Positions 21,469 through 30,345 of a DNA stretch of 30,345 nucleotides are shown here, piece by piece. The DNA is from Acanthamoeba lenticulata (Eukaryota > Discosea > Longamoebia > Acanthamoebidae), in the NCBI GenBank assembly GCA_002179805.1, contig NAVB01001510.1, forward strand, positions 1-30,345, read 5' to 3'. Under the pieces are notes generated by a model that ran no database searches, had not been told where the DNA came from, and saw only the letters and a list, made by a program, of their open reading frames with translations. Each line of letters begins with the position of its first letter. Position 1 is the first letter of the stretch. Position numbers and translations under genes: made by a program.

Positions 21469-21985
21469 CTTGCGCGTGATGGAGCCGTCGGCTTGCGAGA
21501 AGGCCTCGAAGATGACGGACAGCTTGTCGGCGGGGATGCCGATGCCCGTGTCCCGCACGGCAAAGTGCAGCACGACCGAGTCGGCGTTCCTCTGCTGCAT
21601 CTGCACGGAGAGGACGACCTCGCCCTTGGAGGTGAACTTGATCGCGTTGCCTGCATTCCATTCCATTCCATTCCATTCCATTCCATTCCATTCCAAAAAC
21701 GCGCGACGGTTCGTCAGCACAAGAGTACTCGGGTGGGGGTGATGGATGGATGGACGGGTGGAAGCCCGGGCGGCGGTAACGAACCGACGAGGTTGATGAT
21801 GACCTGCCGGAGACGCACAGGGTCACCGATGAGCTTGTCGGGGAGGGTGGGCTCGATGTCGCTGAGGAGCTCGATGCCCTTCTCGTGGGCCTTGAGGGCC
21901 AGCGCCTTGAGGGTGTCGCCCAGGGTCTCATGGAGGGACATGTCGATGTGCTCAATGTCGAGCTTACCGGCCTCGATCTTGGAGA

Positions 21986-22016
<31 letters not shown>

Positions 22017-23211
22017 GCCCAACGCCGACGAGTGCACCAGCTTGAGGTAGTCCCGCTGTTCGGAGCTCAGCTGCGTGTCGAGGGCCAGCTCCGTCATACC
22101 GATGATACCGTTCTGTTGGCAACAGCCCGTGTGAGCAGGAGGAGACCGCGACGGGCAGAGGGGACCTCCCAGGGAGGGACAACAAACATACCATGGGCGT
22201 ACGGATCTCGTGGGACATGTTGGCCATGAACTCGGTCTTGGCCCTGTTGGCCTCGTTGGCGAGCGCGGTCTTGATGAGCATCTCCTTGAGCGTGCAGATC
22301 ATCTCGTTGATGATGGTCTTCAGGGTGTTCATCTCTCCGTAGGCCTCGACCGTGATGAAACGGGTGAAGTCGCCCTTGGTCACTGCGCGCGCCACCTCGG
22401 CAATGGCTCGCACCTGCACCGCCCCCACTCGTCAGATCGAGCTCGAGGAAAAAGAAGAAGAAGAAGAAGGAACAAGGCAAGGCCAGAAAAACAAGGTACC
22501 TGGTTCGTGAGGTTGGCGGCCATGGTGTTCACATTGGTGGTCAAGTCCTCCCAGATGCCCGACACGCCCTTGACTTGCGCCTGGCCTCCGAGCTTGCCTT
22601 CTGTGCCGACCTCGCGCGCCACTCGAGTCACCTCGGAAGCGAATGTGTTGAGCTGGTCCACCATGGTGTTGATCGTCGACTTGAGCTCGAGAATCTCGCC
22701 CTTGGCGTCGGCCGTCATCTTCTTCGACAGATCGCCCTTGGCCACGGCTGTCGTCACTTGGGCAATGGCGCGCACCTGGCCCGTGAGGTTGGCAGCCATC
22801 GTGTTCACGTTGTACGTGAGGTCCTTCCAGATGCCCGACACGCCGCGCACGTGGGCCTGGCCTCCGAGCTTGCCCTCCGTGCCGACCTCGCCGGCCACTC
22901 GAGTCACCTCAGAGGCGAACGAGTTGAGCTGGTCCACCATGGTGTTGATCGTGTTCTTCAGCTCCAAGATCTCGCCCTTCACGTCCGTTGTCATCTTCTT
23001 CGACAGATCGCCGCGCGCGACAGCTGTTGTCACCTCGGCGATGGCGCGCACTTGGCCCGTGAGGTTGGCAGCCATCGTGTTCACGTTGTCCGTGAGATCC
23101 TTCCACGTGCCAGCCACGCCTCGCACCATGGCTTGACCGCCGAGCTTGCCCTCCGTGCCGACCTCGAGAGCCACGCGCATCACCTCGGAGGCGAACGTGT
23201 TGAGCTGGTCC

Positions 23212-23252
<41 letters not shown>

Positions 23253-24039
23253 CTTCACGTCGACCGAGATCTTCTTCGACAGATCGCCGCTCGCCACAGC
23301 CGTCGTCACTTGAGCGATGGCGCGCACCTGGCCCGTGAGATTGGCAGCCATGGTGTTCACGTTGTTGGTCAGGTCTTCCCAGATGCCCGACACGCCCTTG
23401 ACGTGCGCCTGGCCGCCGAGCTTGCCCTCCGTGCCGACCTCGCGCGCGACACGGGTCACCTCGGAGGCGAACGAGTTGAGCTGGTCCACCATGGTGTTGA
23501 TCGTGTTCTTCAGCTCCAAGATCTCGCCCTTCACATCCGTGGTGATCTTCTTCGACAAGTCGCCGCGCGCGACAGCCGTCGTAACCTCGGCGATGGCGCG
23601 CACCTGGCCCGTGAGGTTGGCGGCCATGGTGTTCACGTTGTCTGTGAGATCCTTCCACGTGCCGGCCACGCCGCGCACTTGAGCCTGGCCGCCAAGCTTG
23701 CCCTCTGTGCCGACCTCGCGCGCCACTCGAGTCACCTCGGAGGCGAATGTGTTGAGCTGGTCCACCATGGTGTTGATCGTGTTCTTCAGCTCCAAGATCT
23801 CGCCCTTGGCGTCGGCCGTCATCTTCTTCGACAGATCGCCCTTGGCCACGGCCGTCGTCACTTGGGCAATGGCGCGCACCTGGCCCGTCAAGTTGGCGGC
23901 CATGGTGTTGACGTTGTACGTGAGGTCCTTCCAGATGCCCGACACGCCCTTGACCTGGGCCTGACCGCCGAGCTTGCCCTCCGTGCCGACCTCGCCGGCC
24001 ACTCGAGTCACCTCGGAAGCGAACGAGTTGAGCTGATCC

Positions 24040-24071
<32 letters not shown>

Positions 24072-24315
24072 AATCTCGCCCTTCACGTCGGTCGTCATCT
24101 TCTTCGACAAGTCTCCGCGAGCGACAGCCGTCGTAACCTCGGCGATGGCGCGCACTTGGCCCGTGAGGTTGGCAGCCATCGTGTTCACGTTGTCCGTGAG
24201 ATCCTTCCACGTGCCAGCCACGCCTCGCACCATGGCCTGGCCACCGAGCTTGCCCTCTGTGCCGACCTCGAGTGCGACACGCATCACCTCGGAGGCGAAC
24301 GTGTTGAGCTGGTCC

Positions 24316-24347
<32 letters not shown>

Positions 24348-25419
24348 AATCTCGCCCTTCACGTCGACCGAGATCTTCTTCGACAGATCGCCGCTCGCCA
24401 CAGCCGTCGTCACTTGGGCAATGGCGCGCACCTGGCCCGTCAAGTTGGCGGCCATGGTGTTCACATTGTTGGTCAGGTCTTCCCAGATGCCCGACACGCC
24501 CTTGACGTGCGCCTGGCCTCCGAGCTTGCCCTCTGTGCCGACTTCGCGCGCGACACGGGTCACCTCGGAGGCGAACGAGTTGAGCTGGTCCACCATGGTG
24601 TTGATTGTGTTCTTCAGCTCCAAGATCTCGCCCTTCACGTCGGTCGTCATCTTCTTCGACAGATCGCCGCGAGCGACGGCTGTTGTCACCTCGGCGATGG
24701 CGCGCACTTGACCCGTGAGGTTGGCGGCCATGGTGTTCACGTTGTCCGTCAGGTCCTTCCACGTGCCGGCGACACCGCGTACTTGGGCCTGACCGCCGAG
24801 CTTGCCTTCTGTGCCGACCTCGCGCGCCACTCGAGTCACCTCGGAAGCGAATGTGTTGAGCTGGTCCACCATGGTGTTGATTGTCGACTTGAGCTCGAGG
24901 ATCTCGCCCTTGGCGTCGGCCGTCATCTTCTTCGACAGATCGCCCTTGGCCACGGCTGTCGTCACCTGGGCAATGGCGCGCACCTGGCCCGTGAGGTTGG
25001 CGGCCATGGTGTTGACGTTGTACGTGAGGTCCTTCCAGATGCCCGACACGCCCTTGACCTGGGCCTGGCCTCCGAGCTTGCCCTCTGTGCCGACCTCGCC
25101 GGCCACACGAGTCACCTCAGAGGCGAACGAGTTGAGCTGGTCCACCATGGTGTTGATCGTGTTCTTCAGCTCCAAGATCTCGCCCTTCACGTCGGTCGTC
25201 ATCTTCTTCGACAAGTCTCCGCGAGCGACAGCCGTCGTAACCTCGGCGATGGCGCGCACTTGGCCCGTGAGGTTGGCAGCCATCGTGTTCACGTTGTCTG
25301 TGAGATCCTTCCACGTGCCGGCGACACCGCGCACCATGGCCTGGCCTCCGAGCTTGCCCTCTGTGCCGACCTCGAGAGCCACGCGCATCACCTCGGAGGC
25401 GAATGTGTTGAGCTGATCC

Positions 25420-25451
<32 letters not shown>

Positions 25452-28400
25452 AATCTCGCCCTTCACGTCGACCGAGATCTTCTTCGACAGATCGCCGCTC
25501 GCCACGGCTGTCGTCACCTCGGCGATGGCGCGCACTTGACCCGTGAGATTGGCAGCCATGGTGTTCACGTTGTTGGTCAGGTCTTCCCAGATGCCCGACA
25601 CGCCCTTGACGTGCGCCTGGCCGCCGAGCTTGCCCTCCGTGCCGACCTCGCGCGCGACACGGGTCACCTCGGAGGCGAACGAGTTGAGCTGGTCCACCAT
25701 GGTGTTGATTGTGTTCTTCAGCTCGAGAATCTCGCCTTTGACGTCCGTGGTGATCTTCTTCGACAAGTCTCCGCGCGCGACGGCTGTTGTCACCTCGGCG
25801 ATGGCGCGCACCTGGCCCGTGAGGTTGGCGGCCATCGTGTTGACGTTGTCTGTGAGATCCTTCCACGTGCCAGCCACGCCGCGCACTTGGGCCTGACCGC
25901 CGAGCTTGCCTTCTGTGCCGACCTCGCGCGCCACTCGAGTCACCTCGGAAGCGAATGTGTTGAGCTGGTCCACCATGGTGTTGATCGTCGACTTGAGCTC
26001 GAGAATCTCGCCCTTGGCGTCGGCCGTCATCTTCTTCGACAGATCGCCCTTGGCCACGGCTGTCGTCACTTGGGCAATGGCGCGCACCTGGCCCGTCAAG
26101 TTGGCGGCCATGGTGTTGACGTTGTACGTGAGGTCCTTCCAGATGCCCGACACGCCCTTGACCTGGGCCTGGCCTCCGAGCTTGCCCTCCGTGCCGACCT
26201 CGCCGGCCACTCGAGTCACCTCAGAGGCGAACGAGTTGAGCTGATCCACCATGGTGTTGATTGTGTTCTTCAGCTCGAGAATCTCGCCCTTCACGTCGGT
26301 CGTCATCTTCTTCGACAGATCGCCGCGAGCGACAGCTGTCGTAACCTCGGCGATGGCGCGCACTTGACCCGTGAGGTTGGCAGCCATCGTGTTCACGTTG
26401 TCCGTGAGATCCTTCCACGTGCCGGCGACACCGCGCACCATGGCCTGGCCACCAAGCTTGCCCTCTGTGCCGACCTCGAGTGCGACACGCATCACCTCGG
26501 AGGCGAACGTGTTGAGCTGGTCCACCATGGTGTTGATTGTGTTCTTCAGCTCCAAGATCTCGCCCTTCACGTCGACCGAGATCTTCTTCGACAGATCGCC
26601 GCTCGCCACAGCCGTCGTCACTTGGGCAATGGCGCGCACCTGGCCCGTCAAGTTGGCGGCCATGGTGTTCACGTTGTTGGTCAGGTCTTCCCAGATGCCC
26701 GACACGCCCTTGACGTGCGCCTGACCGCCGAGCTTGCCCTCTGTGCCGACCTCGCGCGCCACTCGAGTCACCTCGGAGGCGAACGAATTGAGCTGGTCCA
26801 CCATGGTGTTGATTGTGACCTTAAGCTCGAGGATCTCGCCCTTGGCCTCTGCCGTCATCTTCTTCGACAGATCGCCCTTGGCCACGGCTGTCGTCACTTG
26901 GGCAATGGCGCGCACCTGGCCCGTGAGCCTGGCAGCCATGGTGTTCACGTTGTGGGTGAGATCCTTCCAGATGCCCGACACGTCCTTGACGTTGGCTTGG
27001 CCGCCGAGCTTGCCCTCTGTGCCGACTTCGCGCGCCACTCGAGTCACCTCGGAGGCGAACGAGTTGAGCTGGTCCACCATGGTGTTGATTGTGTTCTTCA
27101 GCAGCAGAATCTCGCCCTGCACGTCCAGTGGAGCAATCACACAAGAGTGGTCAGCCAAAGGACCCGACGTGGAACGTGTGGTCTGGCCAGCAGCACAGCA
27201 GCGAAACGCACCTGAGCTTCGGCTGTGATCTTCTTGGACAAGTCACCATTGGCGACAGCAGTCGTGACGAGAGCGATAGCGCGCACTTGGCCCGTGAGGT
27301 TGGCCGCCATCGTGTTGACATTATGCGTGAGATCCTTCCACGTGCCGCCGATGCCTGCCAATGAAAAATGGAAAATAAAAATAAAAATAAAAATGAGATT
27401 CACTTAAAACGAACTGGAGTGGAGCAACGGAGCGCAACGCAGCAGAGCAAGCGAGCAACAAGGCCGTACCGGCGACTTGGGCCTGGCCGCCCAGCTTGCC
27501 TTCTGTGCCGACCTCGCGGGCGACTCGGGTTACTTCAGAGGCGAACGCATTCAGCTGGTCCACCATGGTGTTGATCGTGTTCTTGAGCTCGAGGAATTCT
27601 CCCTTCGCTTCGGCAGTCATCTTCTTCGACAAGTCGCCATTGGCGACGGCAGTCGTCACTTGGGCCACGGCGCGCACCTGGAGGGTGAGGTTGGTCGCCA
27701 TCGTATTTACATTGTCCGTGAGGTCCTTCCAGATGCCCTGGAGCCCGAGGCCGGCCTGCGCCTGACCGCCGAGCTGGCCCTCAATGCCGACGTCGCAAAC
27801 GACGCGCAGCACCTCCTCCTGGAAGCAGCTGAGCATGTTGATCATCTCGCTGAGCGAGTTGGTCGTCTGCTTGTACTCGCCTTGCACCTGATGTTGATGA
27901 AGTCATGGTGACGAGAAGGAGGACATTGTTAGTCTGCAGGTCACACCACGGGCGGAAAACGCTACTTCTGTGGTGGAAGGGAGCAAAAAGCGGAAAACGG
28001 AAAAAGAAAAAGAAAAAGCCCGTGTTGTGTCGACGACGAAAAATGGGCGGAACAAACTCGCTATGCAAAAAGCGTAAGTCGCGTCCGCGACACGCACAAC
28101 CGGTCTGCTATACGACGTTGGGGGGTGCACAACTGTTTGGTGGGTACCTCTGTGTTCTGAAGAAGGTCGAGGGCGCTCACAAGATCTCCGTGAGCCGTGG
28201 CGCCGATGGCATCGCGTACGACGACCATGGGCAACATGATGTTATCGACGAGGTGGTTGGCCGAGTCAAGGCAGCGACCCCAGGAACCCTTGGCCTCGAG
28301 GGTAATGTGTTGGTTGAAGTCGCCCTGCGAACCGACAGCGACGTGCACTCGTTCGAGCTCCTGGCACATGTTGCTGCTCGAGTCGACGATGCGGTTGAAG

Positions 28401-28549
28401 ACTTCGGCAATCTCGCCGTAAACGCCTTGCATACGACCTTCGGGGTCGAGTTTGACTGTGAAGTCGCCCTGCTCGAATTGCTTTAACGCCTCGAGCAGGA
28501 GGAGCGCCTCCGACGGGTTGTCCCCGTGGGAGGAGCCGTTCTCTGGCAT
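20240..28549 (-). CDS. Giant poly-HAMP hybrid histidine kinase (Nik1/group III type)
   Basis: Exons in transcript order: 28549-28181, 27887-27470, 27354-27212, 27116-22500 (4617 nt), 22413-22192, 22112-21785, 21650-21412, 21300-20663, 20570-20240; 2434 residues, no membrane segment, so cytosolic. Residues about 20-125 hold divergent HAMP-like segments ([26 protein letters not shown]). About nineteen 92-residue HAMP units follow to about 1885. The kinase has H-box [20 protein letters not shown] (H1917), N-box [20 protein letters not shown]1 RDTGIGIP, F-box [10 protein letters not shown] and G2 [12 protein letters not shown]. The first receiver ([16 protein letters not shown]) has lost the phospho-acceptor aspartate, reading [13 protein letters not shown]. 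The second is intact: [25 protein letters not shown] (D2358), VAMTAHA and SKPI. Fungal relatives sense osmotic stress and fungicides through such arrays with about five units. The exon 1/2 join lacks about eight residues expected in a HAMP unit, so a microexon may be missed. Confidence 0.93.
21656..21695 (-). repeat. (GGAAT)8 pentanucleotide repeat at a 3' splice site
   Basis: Eight perfect units (TTCCA on the plus strand) lie in kinase intron 6 (21651-21784), ending five bases before the exon. On the transcript strand the purine-rich repeat occupies the place of the polypyrimidine tract and reads straight into GCAG at the acceptor. Confidence 0.9.
22422..26837 (-). repeat. Higher-order HAMP repeat: four 1104-bp cassettes of four 276-bp units
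   Basis: Cassettes in coding order: 26837-25734, 25733-24630, 24629-23526, 23525-22422 (the last broken by an intron at 22414-22499). Each holds units A, B, C, D of 92 residues. Markers: A has [11 protein letters not shown] and [10 protein letters not shown] has [11 protein letters not shown] and [13 protein letters not shown] has [15 protein letters not shown] and [10 protein letters not shown] has [12 protein letters not shown] and ITTDVKG or MTTDVKG. The KKISVDV coding sequence recurs at exactly 1104-bp spacing (26573, 25469, 24365, 23261). The final D unit is changed to IWEDLTTN...NLTNQ and passes into the divergent last HAMP ([17 protein letters not shown]) before the kinase. One A unit (second cassette) has RAIAEV where the other A units have RAIAQV. 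Confidence 0.95.
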
Positions 28550-29002
28550 GGTGTTGGCCTGGCCTGCTTAGGCTCAGAGGGTGGCAAAGTGCACTTGGGT
28601 TGGTGGTTTCGGATGCCTTCCTCTGGAGTTTAGTTGATTGCAACCAAACCGCGTATCCGAAGCTTGCCCTCGCCCCGGAAACAACTGCTCTCTTGCTCGC
28701 TCGAGGTAGAGAGAGGCGGCCGTGCAGGCAGAGAGTAGAGGTGTGTGGTGTACACGAGGACGAAGAATACAAAAAAACAAGAACCGAGCCACGAGGACGA
28801 CGAACAAAAGGGGAGGACCTCCGGCTGCGGAGACGGCGGTATGTGTGATGCGTCCATCAGCAACCATCGGGACAAAGGTCGCAGCGATGCCACGCATAGC
28901 TTAGCAATTTCATTTCGCGTAGCACTCACCAATCAAATGCTTTATCAATTGTTGCCTTTCTCCTTTTATTGCGTGTCGACTGATTTGGAATCTGAATTTT
29001 CG
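28550..29002. other. Intergenic region upstream of the hybrid kinase
   Basis: 453 bp between the kinase start and the start of a doubtful gene on the other strand. Open frames occur on both strands but none shows family motifs or splice-consistent conservation. The part at about 28900-29000 is A/T-rich and may contain the kinase promoter or, on the plus strand, that of the hypothetical gene. Confidence 0.5.
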
Positions 29003-29818
29003 ATGCACGCTCAGAAGACAGTTCTAAGGTCGGCAGGGATTGGCTGCAAGCTTGCCCCTCATCAACGGCGTGCGTAGCTCGTCGTTGGGTGGGGCCCTAT
29101 CTGGCCGCCAGCTCCGACGTGCTTGCGCAACTGCTAATACAGCTCGTCGCACTGAGATGAAGTCAAAGTCCAAGCCATTCCGGACTTCCCGTCCTGCTTC
29201 CCGTTCTCCTTCTCAGGTTCGCGTTAACTTCGCGACTTCGGGGCCCTCGGCCCGATTTCAAACGTTGGTGTCGGCCGTTTGTTGGCCTCCTGGCGAACCT
29301 GAGAGGCGCACGTGTCCAGTGAGCTGATCGGCATTTACTCCACTCCTTTACACCTTGATCGGGGCGCTGGTTGGCTCTTGTGTGTGTGTGTGTGAGTGCA
29401 AGTGATGTGCAAGTGAGATTATGGTTTGAGCAAGCCTTAGGCGCAGAGGTGCGTGTCACCGACGCTGAGTGTTTGGCGAAATAGGAGCCCGTCGTAGCGC
29501 GCACCAGTCTCAGTCAGGGCCAAAACGTTGTGGACGTTTTACCAGCAGACTTCCAACTCCGTTTCTGTGTGCACTTCTTCGGCCAGTTCGATCCCCGAAA
29601 CTGGCAGGTAACTCTGTGGGGAAGGGCAACCCCTTAAGCTGCTCCCCGCCTTCAGGGTGGGCCAGCTGCTTTACTTTATCAAAGTCGTTCTTCTCAACGT
29701 GTGCAGGCCAGGAAGCAACGTTGATCTGAGAGAGATAGCACAACACAACCATATCCCGACCGGTGGTCCCTACCCAATAGGTGGAGCGCCGCTCTGGGAC
29801 GGGGCGTGTTGGAAGTGA
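29003..29818 (+). CDS. Hypothetical protein, four-exon model (tentative)
   Basis: Not recognised. Exons 29003-29069, 29143-29216, 29485-29607 and 29666-29818 join in phase with GTGCGT, GTTCGC and GTAACT donors to give 138 residues. The N-terminus is basic and Ser/Arg-rich (KSKSKPFRTSRPASRSPSQ). Exon 3 is the most protein-like part (QNVVDVLPADFQLRFCVHFF then GQFDPRNWQ), and exon 4 continues LLYFIKVVLLNVCRPGSNV and ends GGAPLWDGACWK. The introns are 73, 268 and 58 nt. Doubts: no known domain, a competing 80-codon ATG frame runs on the opposite strand at 29510-29752, and exon 4 may splice on (for example at 29780) into frames at 29950-30330. It could be a real lineage-specific gene or chance. 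Base composition here is less GC-rich than in the rest of the window. Confidence 0.28.
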
Positions 29819-30345
29819 TGCGCTTGAGCCCTCTCTTGTTTACTGGTTGGGCACTCACTTGCCGAGCTAGCTGCTCGACAGAGTTAAACTCTGGGCCCTG
29901 AGAGGTTGATTGGCAGCCCTTGCTGTGGGAGCTACCTCACCAAGTCCTGTCCCACACAGATGCCTCGACGAAGCGCACTGGAATAGTGCCAGTGAAAAGC
30001 AGCCGCGGTACGCGTTGTGGGACAAGGGAACGAAAAGGCGCCAATCTCTTTGTAAAGGCCGACTGTACAATCTGGGGGGGGGAGAGGCGTGTCAGGCCTA
30101 CATGCCAGCTGCTCCTGCAGCTTCGGCGTGCACGAGGGCCTCAGGAAGACCCGTTGGCGCAACGGCGCCAGGGGGCAGCAATTGTTCATCCAGCATGTCA
30201 TGGATTTCCAGTGGCCGCGAGAGCAAGAAGAGGACCCACACATGCAGGAATAGCTGCTCCCCGTGCCAGCCATGTTTTACGCGAGTGGTGTGTTCGTGTA
30301 TTAGTGTTGGTGTTGCTCTGGTCCATCTGAGGGCTGTATCACGAT
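29819..30345. other. Unresolved right-end region
   Basis: 527 bp with no gene I can support. Two plus-strand frames stay open for long stretches: one is basic (KRTGIVPVKSSRGTRCG) and closes at 30330; one runs open to the window edge from about 29962 (DEAHWNSASEKQPRYALW). A CACACAG acceptor-like sequence lies at 29953-29959. Either could be a further exon of the hypothetical gene or part of the next gene. Confidence 0.35.

Noticed and set aside
21656..21695. (GGAAT)n as possible human satellite contamination
   Set aside because: It lies inside an intron with conserved kinase exons in phase on both sides, so it belongs to this locus.
22909..24762. 617-codon minus-strand frame rich in R, G, H and E inside the array
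   Set aside because: Out-of-frame reading of the same repeats; the HAMP frame has full domain support.
22500..27116. Regular repeats that could suggest a CRISPR-like or satellite array
   Set aside because: The 276-bp units code for HAMP domains in one frame without spacers; substitutions respect the protein sequence.
22575..27215. 1546-codon open frame on the plus strand, opposite the HAMP array
   Set aside because: It mirrors the 276-bp repeat of the real minus-strand gene; GC-rich periodic codons keep the complement free of stops. Its H/V/L-rich translation has no domain.
28574..28932. Two minus-strand ATG frames upstream of the kinase start (107 and 100 codons)
   Set aside because: Neither joins the kinase frame by a convincing splice and both end in stops before 28549; probably promoter and 5' untranslated sequence.
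29510..29752. 80-codon minus-strand frame with ATG (VEKNDFDKVKQLAHPEGGEQ)
   Set aside because: Looks mildly protein-like but overlaps the better-spliced plus-strand model, and has no family match or visible splice partners. Not strong enough to list as a gene.

Overview
The window looks like nuclear DNA of a free-living amoebozoan, most probably Acanthamoeba or a close relative. It is GC-rich, genes are tightly packed on both strands, and almost every gene is cut by many short introns whose donors are often GTACG or GTGCGT. Conserved proteins (V-ATPase subunit D, PRPF39, ELAC2-type tRNase Z, acyl-CoA oxidase) and a MacB/LolD-type ABC ATPase like those called ABCH in Dictyostelium fit this. 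I see no bacterial operon, CRISPR array, insertion sequence or phage gene. Gene models were built by hand from splice phase and family conservation; the exon phases given close without a frame error.

Layout, left to right. 88-1447 (+): the C-terminal HECT domain of an E3 ubiquitin ligase, cut by the window edge. 1592-3112 (-): V-ATPase subunit D, 7 exons. 3297-6381 (-): pre-mRNA processing factor 39, 10 exons. 6463-6533 (-): tRNA-Gln(UUG). 6619-8233 (-): stand-alone ABC ATPase, 10 exons. 8628-10544 (-): PrsW-family intramembrane protease with a signal peptide and a large extracytoplasmic N-terminal domain. Only 60 bp separate its start from a divergent acyl-CoA oxidase at 10605-15273 (+), 15 exons with an N-terminal PTS2 peroxisome signal. 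Tail-to-tail with that is tRNase Z, 15347-19866 (-), 13 exons.

20240-28549 (-) is the most remarkable gene: a predicted 2434-residue cytosolic hybrid histidine kinase of the fungal Nik1/group III type. Its sensor part is about nineteen 92-residue HAMP units. Sixteen of these form a higher-order array, a four-unit cassette (A-B-C-D, 1104 bp) repeated four times in exact register and carried almost wholly in one 4617-bp exon. A histidine kinase, a degenerate receiver and an intact receiver follow.

The right end, 28550-30345, is less GC-rich and poorly resolved. A four-exon hypothetical gene at 29003-29818 (+) can be assembled with consistent phases, but with low confidence. The genes belong to unrelated housekeeping or sensing roles (ubiquitylation, vesicle acidification, splicing, tRNA 3' processing, peroxisomal beta-oxidation, osmosensing-type signalling); apart from shared intergenic spacers I see no pathway linking them. 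The strongest candidates for something undescribed are the HAMP super-repeat, the PrsW protease architecture and two non-canonical GC-AG introns at conserved protein positions.
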